DNA of 19,952 bases from UBA9547 sp043769845 (GTDB lineage: Bacteria; Bacteroidota; Bacteroidia; Cytophagales; UBA9547). A program made the position numbers and the translations under genes. The stretch spans positions 1 through 19,952 of the forward strand of contig JAYVIX010000153.1 in NCBI GenBank assembly GCA_043769845.1. The letters run 5' to 3'. Shown here piece by piece: positions 1-7,014 of the stretch. Position 1 is the stretch's first letter. The number at the start of each line of letters is the position of its first letter. Under the pieces are notes generated by a model. That model made no database searches, had not been told where the DNA came from, and worked only from the letters and a program-made list of their open reading frames with translations.

Positions 1-720
1 GGTATCCAAAAAAGATCCTCCATACGCGACTCCTTTTGTTGAAGACATTTCAGCAACATTTCCTAGGAAGTCGTATAAATACAAATGGTTGAGATTAAAC
101 ATTGCTATAGATAATACTGAATCTCTAGAGCAAAACCGTTCTGGATGCTTATTAACATTTTTATTCTTGCATTTACTGAAATCAACATTTTCATAGTGCA
201 TGTTTACAAAGGGACATTTAAATAGTTCTTTTTCCTCCAAGAATTGATGTTCGTCTTTAATACCAGTCACATAAAAATTAGAATCAGGCAGCGCTGCTCT
301 TAAATGCTTTGATGTTTTGTGTCTTAATTGGTAAGACCCAACTTTAAATTCTATTATTTTAGGATAATAGTCTAAATAAACTTGAACCTGCTCCCAACTA
401 ACTCCTGTAATAGGAAGATCAATGCAAACATTTTTATAGAAGTTTTTGCCTTCAAATAAATTGTCAATGTTACCTAATTGTCCAAGAACACATCGTTTGT
501 TAAGTTTATTTGTATCTGGTATACAGAACTTAAAAAGATCGATACGATTCTCTTGTTTAAGTATTTTTAAAAGGATAAACCAATCTCCAATTTTGGTCTC
601 GGTTTCTGTTATAAATACATTTTCCTTCAGCTTAAGGCATTCATAAGGTGTAAGTGGGTCACGATTTTGAGCTTTTGTTGCCAAACATGTGAACAGTAAA
701 ATATAGAATTTAAGTCTCAT
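1..720 (-). CDS. Secreted FGE-sulfatase-domain protein (partial, C-terminus off the left edge)
   Basis: All 240 codons from the ATG at 720 to the left edge are open on the minus strand. Residues 1-18 form a signal peptide ending in TKAQ, so the protein is exported. From about residue 114 it resembles the formylglycine-generating enzyme (SUMF1/FGE-sulfatase) fold: PITGVSWEQVQVYLDYY matches the family's 'PV..VSW..A..Y' segment, and LYLYDFLGNVAEM followed by AYGGSF matches 'LYDMLGNVWEW...RGGS'. Bacteroidota use this fold in GldJ/GldK-type gliding and T9SS lipoproteins as well as in true FGEs. There is no lipobox, so it is probably periplasmic or exported and not a GldJ/K lipoprotein. The region that would hold the copper-binding cysteines of a true FGE lies outside the window, so catalysis cannot be judged. 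It ends 55 bp downstream of nadV in the same direction; no clear promoter or terminator separates them. Confidence 0.75.
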   Translation of the reverse strand, partial: MRLKFYILLFTCLATKAQNRDPLTPYECLKLKENVFITETETKIGDWFILLKILKQENRIDLFKFCIPDTNKLNKRCVLGQLGNIDNLFEGKNFYKNVCIDLPITGVSWEQVQVYLDYYPKIIEFKVGSYQLRHKTSKHLRAALPDSNFYVTGIKDEHQFLEEKELFKCPFVNMHYENVDFSKCKNKNVNKHPERFCSRDSVLSIAMFNLNHLYLYDFLGNVAEMSSTKGVAYGGSFLDT

Positions 721-775
721 ATTTTTTGTAAAAATTATGCCTTTTATTATCCTAAATATTGTCAAAATTTTCAAT

Positions 776-2194
776 TTATAAGATCCCTGCCCTCATCCTA
801 ACTTCCTCAAAACTATACTCTTTCACCAAACTTCCGTTTTCGAATACCGTCACTAGTTCGTCAATCGCTTGCGGGGCTTCGGTTTCCATTACGGTGCGGT
901 AGCCAGCGGTGCTGCGTACCAATTTCAGTTTGCCTGTTTTAGACTTTTTGAACGAAGGAGTGATGTTGCCGTTTTCGTCCATTTCAGTTGGTGACTTTTG
1001 TACGTTTACGCCTTGTCCGTTGATTTCGGCAAAGGAACATTTGATGGCAAATTTTTGGGTATCTCGGTCTACTTTTTGCAACAATGCTCCGCCCATGCCG
1101 AGAACTAAGTTTTCAGCCGAGATGCCATTGGCTTTTAAGGCTTCGTAGATTTCGCCAATTGATTCGTAATTGATTCCATCGCCTTGGATCACACGTACTT
1201 GCGTTGGCAACACTTTGTAACCTTTTGAGTTGGTGACGAAGCCAAATTTGGCAAACAAGATTTCGTAGATCTTCAACAAAGTCTGAATCGGGTCGCCAGA
1301 ATCGGGACGAATTACAAGCCTTCCGTCACGTTCCAAGATTTGATTTTTCAAGTCTTCGCCCCAATATTCTTCGCAAGCACGGAAAATGTTGAATGAGTCA
1401 GAAACGCAGGCTACAATGCCTGTTGGGAAAGTGTCCAATATGTGTTTGAAGACTTCCTTTTCGCCTTTTTCGCCCAACAGGGTACAGATCGAGTGTTCTG
1501 TAGCGGGGATAGACATTCCGTAGACTTTGCTGGCTTTGTAGTATTTCTTGGCCAACATAGAGCCCGCCAAGGTGTCGCTTCCGAGGAAGTTGACCAAGTG
1601 GGCCGCGCCACCCAAACCTGCACTTTCCACTGAACTCACGCCACGAAAACCAAAATCGTTTAGCACAAAGTCAATTCCAGCTTCTGCGCCCACTGTAGCC
1701 GTTTGTTCGTAATAGCGTTTTACCACTTTTTTGATTTCCCTAGAAAGTGTCGCAACCGTGATCGGGTACCACATTTGCATCAGCAGCGTTTCCAAGAAAT
1801 TGGTAAGCCAGAAACATTTCGGGTCAGTATTTTCGATAGTCATCATCACATTGCTCACTGGTACAGAAGTTCCCTCAGGCACTGCTTTGATGCGTACTGG
1901 CAAGCGGCCGCCATGTGCCTCGACTATGTAATCGAAATTTTTGCGGTCGAACACGTCATTTCTGCCAAACACTTCCAGCAACAATGCCTCGGCTTCGTCA
2001 ATATCGGCTGTTGTGATCACGGCACCTTCCAGATATTCTTTCAGCACATATTGAAGACCGAAAAAGACAGTTTCGTCAAATTTGCCTCCACGGCTTTCCA
2101 AATAAGAATACACTTGTGTAGTGCCAGGCATGTATAACTTGTGGTGAGAATACTTATAAGCATCTGCCAAAAGGACTAAATTGTTCGTTTTCAT
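776..2194 (-). CDS. nadV: Nicotinamide phosphoribosyltransferase (NAMPT/NadV)
   Basis: This cytoplasmic enzyme makes NMN from nicotinamide and PRPP, the entry step of the non-deamidating NAD salvage route. The 472 residues fit the family (human NAMPT has 491), and similarity is visible from end to end. Key segments are LLADAYKYSHH (Tyr13 matches human Tyr18), ENTDPKCFWLTNFLETLL, NDFGFRGVSSVE (Phe181 and Arg184 match Phe193 and Arg196), GSDTLAG (Asp207 matches Asp219, which favours nicotinamide over nicotinate), PATEHS (catalytic His234 matches His247), SDSFNI (Asp266), LVIRPDSGDP (Arg296 and Asp298, the PRPP/phosphate site) and RVIQGDG. All key residues are present, so it should be active. 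It lies 170 bp downstream of nadM on the same strand and is probably co-transcribed with it, though a repeat hairpin sits in the gap. I found no consensus promoter of its own. Confidence 0.95.
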   Translation of the reverse strand: MKTNNLVLLADAYKYSHHKLYMPGTTQVYSYLESRGGKFDETVFFGLQYVLKEYLEGAVITTADIDEAEALLLEVFGRNDVFDRKNFDYIVEAHGGRLPVRIKAVPEGTSVPVSNVMMTIENTDPKCFWLTNFLETLLMQMWYPITVATLSREIKKVVKRYYEQTATVGAEAGIDFVLNDFGFRGVSSVESAGLGGAAHLVNFLGSDTLAGSMLAKKYYKASKVYGMSIPATEHSICTLLGEKGEKEVFKHILDTFPTGIVACVSDSFNIFRACEEYWGEDLKNQILERDGRLVIRPDSGDPIQTLLKIYEILFAKFGFVTNSKGYKVLPTQVRVIQGDGINYESIGEIYEALKANGISAENLVLGMGGALLQKVDRDTQKFAIKCSFAEINGQGVNVQKSPTEMDENGNITPSFKKSKTGKLKLVRSTAGYRTVMETEAPQAIDELVTVFENGSLVKEYSFEEVRMRAGIL

Positions 2195-2240
2195 AGTTTT
2201 AGTAATTAGTAGTAAGTATCTAGTATTTAGTCTTTAGTTT

Positions 2241-2337
2241 GGTCAGACCGAAAGTCAGTACCAAAAGACAAATGGTTTGGGTCAGACCGAAAGTCAGTAC
2301 CTGATTGGTTTATTTGTACTGACCTTCGGTCTGACCC
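2241..2337. repeat. Three-copy REP-like repeat with hairpin between nadM and nadV
   Basis: A 22-bp unit beginning GGTCAGACCGAAAGTCAGTA occurs twice directly (2241-2262 and 2280-2301) and once inverted with one mismatch (2316-2337). Copies two and three can form a stem of about 22 bp (2279-2300 with 2316-2337) around a 15-nt loop. GGTC-A-GACC inside the unit is itself palindromic. It is flanked by TAGT-rich (2199-2240) and TTAATT-rich (2357-2378) DNA. It looks like an intergenic repeat family rather than a coding remnant; an effect on the nadM-nadV transcript is possible. Confidence 0.75.
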
Positions 2338-2364
2338 GACAAGTGCGAAGCCAACTATTAATTG

Positions 2365-3255
2365 TTAATTATTAATTAAAAGATGCGTCAGCATCTGACA
2401 GTGTTCTTGTACTATTTTGTTTTGCTCCAAAAGGTTTTTTGCTTCTTCTAGGCTAAACCAACGTACTTCGTCCAGATCGTCTGCTCCTTTTGGTTGACCA
2501 AAAATGAGTGTGGTTCTGTACAGAAGCGTGATGATTTTGTCGGTTTCGCTTCTGAAACGCCAATCGTCTATTTTGAACGATTTTACATATTGCATCGGAG
2601 TTACTTCCAGTTGTCCGCATTCTTCGTGCAATTCGCGCAGGGCAGATGCCTCGTAATTTTCGTCTGTTGGGTCGCTGAATCCGCCTGGCAATCGCCAAAC
2701 ACCTTCTGCTTTTCTGTAGCCCAAAAGCAAGCTTTTATTGTCGTCTTTGAAAAGCGCAATGTCTACTGTGGTATACGTTTTTGGGTACATGTTGTAGTAG
2801 CCATAGATGACTCCACAACGAAAATCGTCCGAATCCATCACCTTGTCGCTGATTTCGTGGCGAAGGTTAGAAGCATTGTGGTCGCCCACTTTCGGAATTT
2901 CTTCTACTTTCAGTTTTCCACTGTAATAAGGAATGAAACTATCGCGACTGCCATACAATTGGAATTGTTCGATCGGAAAGGTGATTCCCAATAGCTTATC
3001 CAAATTTTGAGACCAAACAGCGTCACTTTTATAATCAGAAAGCGGAAGAACAATCACATCAGGAAACGATTTCTTTACCATTCGTTCACGCGTTGTGTAG
3101 TCAAGCGGGTTGCGAGTGCTGCCTTTTACCACACTTACACCCAAAACTATCACTACTTTGTTGTGACGTTCTTTTACAAAACGAATCATTTCAAAATGCC
3201 CTTCGTGCAAAAAAGGTGTTTGGAACCTTGCTACGATAACTCCTGTCGTTTTCAT
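2365..3255 (-). CDS. nadM: Bifunctional NMN adenylyltransferase (NadM) / Nudix hydrolase
   Basis: A 296-residue fusion. Residues 1-150 are a nucleotidyltransferase of the NadM type: ARFQTPFLHEGH contains the HxGH motif (His17-His20), and KGSTRNP (residues 44-50) is the STR phosphate-binding motif. It would join NMN and ATP to form NAD. Residues 160-290 are a Nudix domain with the box at 191-216 (GGFSDPTDENYEASALRE then LHEECGQL); in known fusions of this type, such as Synechocystis slr0787, this part hydrolyses ADP-ribose. The start at 3255 is chosen because the HxGH fold begins right there and because a promoter at 3278-3308 lies inside the longer frame that opens at 3333. The Nudix box has one extra residue between Gly and Glu, and Gln where a hydrophobic residue is usual. 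It acts directly after NadV and is transcribed towards it. Confidence 0.93.
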   Translation of the reverse strand: MKTTGVIVARFQTPFLHEGHFEMIRFVKERHNKVVIVLGVSVVKGSTRNPLDYTTRERMVKKSFPDVIVLPLSDYKSDAVWSQNLDKLLGITFPIEQFQLYGSRDSFIPYYSGKLKVEEIPKVGDHNASNLRHEISDKVMDSDDFRCGVIYGYYNMYPKTYTTVDIALFKDDNKSLLLGYRKAEGVWRLPGGFSDPTDENYEASALRELHEECGQLEVTPMQYVKSFKIDDWRFRSETDKIITLLYRTTLIFGQPKGADDLDEVRWFSLEEAKNLLEQNKIVQEHCQMLTHLLINN

Positions 3256-3277
3256 GATAAATTGCGTTGTTATGACA

Positions 3278-3308
3278 CAAATGTAAGATCGAGATTTGTA
3301 AGTACAAA
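3278..3308 (-). promoter_or_regulatory. Bacteroidetes-type promoter for nadM(-nadV)
   Basis: Read on the minus strand, TTTG (3305-3308), 19 bp, then TACATTTG (3278-3285) is a perfect match to TTTG-N19-TAnnTTTG. The start codon at 3255 lies 22 bp downstream. There is no Shine-Dalgarno sequence, as is usual in Bacteroidota. Confidence 0.7.
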
Positions 3309-3334
3309 ATATGTTTGCGTAAAAATTACACAAA
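3295..3334. promoter_or_regulatory. Two palindromes at the nadM promoter, candidate regulator binding sites
   Basis: TTTGTA-AG-TACAAA (3295-3308) has perfect 6-bp arms and covers the -33 box. TTTGCGTAA-AAA-TTACACAAA (3314-3334) has 9-bp arms with one mismatch and lies immediately upstream. The placement would suit a repressor (first site) or a second operator. NrtR, encoded two genes away, is the obvious candidate, but TTTG/CAAA is also part of the promoter consensus. Confidence 0.4.
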
Positions 3335-3381
3335 TTAAAATAATATCTCTAACGTGTTGATATTCAAGTGTAAAAATTATT

Positions 3382-3861
3382 CTAGTATACAACATCCGAA
3401 TGAAATTGAATGTCAGCCAGAATTGAATCTATTTCGCTATCTGATAAATTAAATGAAGTCATATATTGTTGACTATACTCATTAAATAATTTAACAGCCA
3501 TAGTGTCTTTTGAATCAATCAGTTTTTTTGGATTTTGAATGAATTTTCGAACCCAGTTCACATCTCTGTTTTTATCAAAAATATCATTCAGAGGTGGACC
3601 AACTATAATTTCATTATAAGCATGACAGGAAAGACAATTATTTTCTACAAGTAAATTTCCTGTTTTATTTGCTCTAAAACCTGAGGGTGAAAAATCATGA
3701 TAAACATTTGATCTTAAACCACAAAATTCCCTGTCTGATTCTACGCCACAATAGAAGTTGTCATTCTTAGGTTCTAAAGAAAACAAAATTATTGTAGATG
3801 TAATCACCATTATGAAGGTAAAAACAATAATGCGATAAATTAAAATAAACTGTTTTAGCAT
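3382..3861 (-). CDS. Small membrane-anchored cytochrome c (class I, one heme)
   Basis: This 159-residue protein has one hydrophobic N-terminal segment (about residues 8-28), which is either a membrane anchor or an uncleaved signal. A single heme c site, CLSCH (Cys76, Cys79, His80), lies in NNCLSCHAYNEIIVGPPL, and the GPPL stretch after the heme site is typical of class I cytochromes c. Met134 in QQYMTSF, just before the last helix (SDSEIDSILADI), is the likely sixth heme ligand. It should carry electrons on the periplasmic side of the inner membrane. It sits between nrtR (54 bp upstream) and nadM. No chemical link to NAD salvage is obvious, and it may only be co-transcribed with nrtR. Two further cysteines (Cys38 and Cys47) lie before the heme domain and could form a disulfide. 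The specific partner is unknown. Confidence 0.8.
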   Translation of the reverse strand: MLKQFILIYRIIVFTFIMVITSTIILFSLEPKNDNFYCGVESDREFCGLRSNVYHDFSPSGFRANKTGNLLVENNCLSCHAYNEIIVGPPLNDIFDKNRDVNWVRKFIQNPKKLIDSKDTMAVKLFNEYSQQYMTSFNLSDSEIDSILADIQFHSDVVY

Positions 3862-3876
3862 TTAAAATTGCATTTA

Positions 3877-3909
3877 AGACCTCTAAGGTTTTTAAAACCT
3901 GGTTGGTCT
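3877..3909 (-). terminator. Weak hairpin between nrtR and the cytochrome c gene
   Basis: The inner stem is AGGTTTT (3886-3892) with AAAACCT (3894-3900), and the outer stem is AGACC (3877-3881) with GGTCT (3905-3909). There is no convincing T-run, so it may be a partial terminator or processing site rather than a full stop to transcription. Confidence 0.35.
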
Positions 3910-3915
3910 GTTGGT

Positions 3916-4602
3916 TCAAGAAATCAGCACTTCAAAATTTGCGCCAGCTTCTTTCAACTTGAAATAGTTGGATTTATTGAATGAATAATAATTCCCTGGT
4001 CTCCCTGCAACGCCAGCTGATACTTTCTCAGGCAATTCGTCCACAATTCCCAAACTCATAAACTTGCGCTTAAAATTCCTTCGGTCGAACTCGCGGTCCA
4101 ACACCGTTCGGTACAAATGTTCTAGATCTGAAAAGGGGAATTTGGGTGCTAAAAGTTCGAAACCAATCGGTTCGTACATGATTTTGCTTTTCAAACGTTC
4201 CGAGGCCAATTGCACAATAGAAGCGTGGTCGAAAGCCAAGGCTGGCAAGTTTTTCACATTGAACCAAGCGGCATTTTCGGCATCAGTATCGGCTTTTATT
4301 TGAAAACCATTTGGATTCACCAAACCAAAATAAGCGACCGAAACAATGTGACCTCTTGGGTCTCGATCGGGTTTGCCAAAAGTGTAGAGTTGCTCCAAAT
4401 AATTGATATGCACTCCCGTTTCTTCGGATAGTTCACGGTAAACGGCTTGCTCTAGCGATTCATTTTCCAGCACAAAACCACCAGGAATAGCCCATTGGTG
4501 AATAAATGGCTCTATTTTTCGCTGTACCAACAAGATCGACAATCCGTCTTCCTTTCGGTAGCCGAATACAACTGCATCTACTGTGAGACTAATGGATGAC
4601 AT
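3916..4602 (-). CDS. nrtR: NrtR-family transcriptional regulator (Nudix domain + winged helix)
   Basis: The 228 residues have the NrtR layout. Residues 1-130 form a Nudix domain, with the box GGFVLENESLEQAVYREL then SEETGV (41-64) matching the full consensus G-x5-E-x7-REUxEExGU. Residues about 145-215 form a winged helix-turn-helix, with the family signatures FELLAPKFPFSDLEHLYRTV, DRRNFKRK and GRPGNYYSF. Characterised NrtR proteins repress NAD genes and release DNA on binding ADP-ribose. Relatives in Bacteroidota have also been recruited to arabinose control (AraR), so the family alone does not fix the target. Here the nadM-nadV neighbours favour NAD salvage. Because the Nudix box is intact, the protein could also hydrolyse its ligand. 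A plain Nudix hydrolase is unlikely, since the C-terminal winged helix is clear. Confidence 0.85.
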   Translation of the reverse strand: MSSISLTVDAVVFGYRKEDGLSILLVQRKIEPFIHQWAIPGGFVLENESLEQAVYRELSEETGVHINYLEQLYTFGKPDRDPRGHIVSVAYFGLVNPNGFQIKADTDAENAAWFNVKNLPALAFDHASIVQLASERLKSKIMYEPIGFELLAPKFPFSDLEHLYRTVLDREFDRRNFKRKFMSLGIVDELPEKVSAGVAGRPGNYYSFNKSNYFKLKEAGANFEVLIS

Positions 4603-4711
4603 TTGCTTTTGTTTGCTACAAATATCAAAAAAGGAATTTCAGAAAGAGTAAGCTTTGTATTAAAATATCAAATTTCGGTTGATGACAGATCGTCTTCTTT
4701 GTCTGTAGTTT

Positions 4712-4749
4712 AAAAAAAGCTTTCTGTAGACATGGCCTACAGAAAGCTT
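4712..4749 (-). terminator. Rho-independent terminator of the beta-helix gene
   Basis: A perfect 13-bp inverted repeat (AAGCTTTCTGTAG at 4717-4729, CTACAGAAAGCTT at 4737-4749) with a 7-nt loop is followed, on the minus strand, by seven Ts (A-run 4712-4718). It lies 22 bp after the beta-helix stop codon and isolates nrtR from read-through. Confidence 0.92.
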
Positions 4750-4771
4750 GAATAGTAATTTAATTGATGAA

Positions 4772-6805
4772 TTATTTTACAAAAATCTTGCGTTCTTTTC
4801 CAAAATCTATAATGTAAGTACCTTTTGGAAATTGTTTCGTGTTAATTTTTAGTTCGTAAATATCCTCTATGTTTTGTGAGTAAATAGTCTCGCCAATTGC
4901 TGAGTAAATCTTGATGTTTGACGAATTGACAATAATTGGATTGACTTTTATAATCATCTCATCTTCTACAGGATTTGGATATATTAGTATTCCTACTTGA
5001 GATAGGTTTTCGTTTATTGATTCCAATTCTACCTCATCAGCAACTCTATAAGAAGTATTTGGTGTAATTTGTCCTCCGATAAGAACTAAAACAGAATCGT
5101 TGTCATTGACACCTTTTTCATTTGCGCCAATGTCATAATTCCCTATTGCAATTGTAGAATCTATACCAGGCCAAGTAGTTTGTGGATAATTTGTTCCATT
5201 ATTCAAGGCCTTGCTTGTAGATTTGATGTTCAAATTCAAATTAGCCATTGGATTGGTATACTGCGTTTTTAGAAAAGTAGAATCGGCAGAAGTTTCTATT
5301 TTAATACCTTTCTCATGCAAATTGTCGTTCTTAATCCATAAATTATTTATCCATTTTGAATTATTGATAAAAGAATGGGAGAGAGTGTCACCATTTTTGA
5401 AATTTGTCTTCCAGTGGCCAGAACTAAAAATATTGTTTACAAACTCCATCCTGAAAAATTGTTCCGAAGGTTGAACTCGCGTTCTAGCATCCCATATCAC
5501 AGCCTCTTTTGCATAAAAACTGTTGTTAAATATTTTAACATCTTGTGCTTTAACTGGATTCCATCCAGTTCCCAATTTTATGCAATAGCCATACGTTATA
5601 CTTCCCTGATATTTTTTTTCTCTCATTGGTCTAGTGTTGACCAATCTGTTTCTAAATATGTACACATTGCCTCCATAATTGTTGATTACGCTGATTCCTA
5701 CGTATAGATTGTAACCAAAATTATTGTAGAAACGGATGTCATTTGAATAGTTGGATTCCAATTCTACCATGTCATCGTTTAAATTGAAAAAAGTATTATG
5801 ATGTGCTTTGCTTGAAACTCCCGTCAATTTCATGCCGTCCCACCAGCCACTAATCTCAGAATTCCTAACTTCTGAATTTTTTACTGCCTTGAACATGATT
5901 CCAGTTGAACGTTGAGGAGCTTGGCTATCGTCTGATGCACTTGAGCCGTCAGCATAACCCTGCCATAAAACAGTATTAGTGGTGGTACTAGTAGGCATCA
6001 AATTGCTGACATTGCAGTTTTTGACAACTATATTCCTAGCGCAATAGCTTTGTCCAGTTCCAGGAGTTTCTTCTGTTGTAATTCCTCTAAAAGTGGATGA
6101 TATTTTTATTTTATCAAACACAATATTGCTGTCTCTGATTCCTGCTAAATAGATTCCAGCAAAACCACCATGTTTAAGTTGCAAGTTTGAAACAACCCAA
6201 TAAGAAGAACTGTCGATTCTAATTACAGCATCCGCTTTTCCAATATTAATGATGCGTTTATTAGGATTTTTTTCGCCAGTAGAAAGTTTGATTTTTATTG
6301 TGTCTGAGGTATTTTGTCTGATAATTCCTCCTCCTCTTGGCAAAGTGTCAAAAATCGCCTTATGCCAATAAGTTGCCAACAAAGAATCGCTTGTGCTAAT
6401 CGAAGCGGCAATTACACGCTTCCATGTTTGGTTGCCACTGTACGGCACTAAAGTTCTATATACTCCTGTTGTACCAATTTGCGTCCATCTCGAATTATTA
6501 GTTATTTTTTGTAACGTAGAATCTCCACCATCAATAGTAACTGTTGCTCCAGCAGCTCCTTCTAAGCGAAATGTATTTGTAGCCGAGCCATTCTTCTTTT
6601 TTATTTTTAAGTTTTCATAATAAGTACCAGTAAGTATTCTTATTACATCACCTGGTTGGGCGGCATCTATTGCTTGTTGTATTTTGTTGTAGGTGGTGCT
6701 TAATTTTACTCCATTTCGCCAAATTTCTACTGGTGGACTGGCAAAACTAGTCTTACTACTTAAAATTATTACTAAGGTAATAATGGTTGCGAAAAGCTTT
6801 TTCAT
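4772..6805 (-). CDS. Secreted right-handed parallel beta-helix protein with T9SS sorting domain
   Basis: Residues 1-22 are a signal peptide (cleavage after SFA). The segment that follows (PPVEIWRNGVKL then YNKIQQAIDAAQPGDVIRI) is the usual start of pectate-lyase-like or chondroitinase-B-like beta-helix proteins. Residues about 50-480 contain repeated short strands with Asn/Gly turns, such as NIVVKNCNVSNL, VKNSEVRNSEISGWWDGMKL, HHNTFFNLNDDMVELESN and IRFYNNFGYNLYVGISV. The last 71 residues, from LIYPNPVEDE to KIFVK, form a type A T9SS C-terminal domain with the PNP and GTYII motifs, so the protein is exported across the outer membrane by T9SS. Polysaccharide binding or lyase activity is plausible, but no catalytic residues could be assigned. 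It is a single-gene unit ending at the terminator at 4712-4749. No convincing promoter was found in the 209 bp upstream. Confidence 0.85.
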   Translation of the reverse strand: MKKLFATIITLVIILSSKTSFASPPVEIWRNGVKLSTTYNKIQQAIDAAQPGDVIRILTGTYYENLKIKKKNGSATNTFRLEGAAGATVTIDGGDSTLQKITNNSRWTQIGTTGVYRTLVPYSGNQTWKRVIAASISTSDSLLATYWHKAIFDTLPRGGGIIRQNTSDTIKIKLSTGEKNPNKRIINIGKADAVIRIDSSSYWVVSNLQLKHGGFAGIYLAGIRDSNIVFDKIKISSTFRGITTEETPGTGQSYCARNIVVKNCNVSNLMPTSTTTNTVLWQGYADGSSASDDSQAPQRSTGIMFKAVKNSEVRNSEISGWWDGMKLTGVSSKAHHNTFFNLNDDMVELESNYSNDIRFYNNFGYNLYVGISVINNYGGNVYIFRNRLVNTRPMREKKYQGSITYGYCIKLGTGWNPVKAQDVKIFNNSFYAKEAVIWDARTRVQPSEQFFRMEFVNNIFSSGHWKTNFKNGDTLSHSFINNSKWINNLWIKNDNLHEKGIKIETSADSTFLKTQYTNPMANLNLNIKSTSKALNNGTNYPQTTWPGIDSTIAIGNYDIGANEKGVNDNDSVLVLIGGQITPNTSYRVADEVELESINENLSQVGILIYPNPVEDEMIIKVNPIIVNSSNIKIYSAIGETIYSQNIEDIYELKINTKQFPKGTYIIDFGKERKIFVK

Positions 6806-7014
6806 AATAGTATTTTAAATGTTAATGGGATTTAACCGCAACATAAGTTTTTACTATTACTACTACATCTGCATTGTATTATCCTTGTGTTATATTAAGT
6901 ATCTCTTTATCAGTTACCTGTGAATGTGTTTCTTTTAAAATCAAACAGTGAAGCATAAATGGGTTTGGAAATTAAAACTCTTCTAGCGTTTTGACCTTGA
7001 AGTGATAGTGCTAA

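Noticed and set aside
446..646. 66-residue plus-strand open frame
   Set aside because: It is antisense to the open minus-strand FGE-domain gene and has no family signature.
1703..2137. 144-residue plus-strand open frame
   Set aside because: It is a shadow of nadV, whose frame carries all catalytic motifs.
2241..2337. Possible CRISPR array
   Set aside because: There are only two direct units and one inverted, with gaps of 14-17 bp; no spacers of even length and no cas genes.
2199..2378. Insertion sequence or MITE with terminal repeats
   Set aside because: No transposase or clear target-site duplication is visible, so only a repeat is reported.
2494..2994. 166-residue plus-strand open frame
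   Set aside because: It is antisense to the nadM/Nudix gene and has no recognisable domain.
3256..3333. Upstream extension of nadM to an ATG at 3333
   Set aside because: It would add 26 residues before the fold and place the promoter inside the coding region.
4620..4672. Direct repeats AAATATCAAA (4620-4629 and 4663-4672) upstream of nrtR as operators
   Set aside because: They are AT-rich and short, are not seen at the nadM promoter, and chance cannot be excluded.
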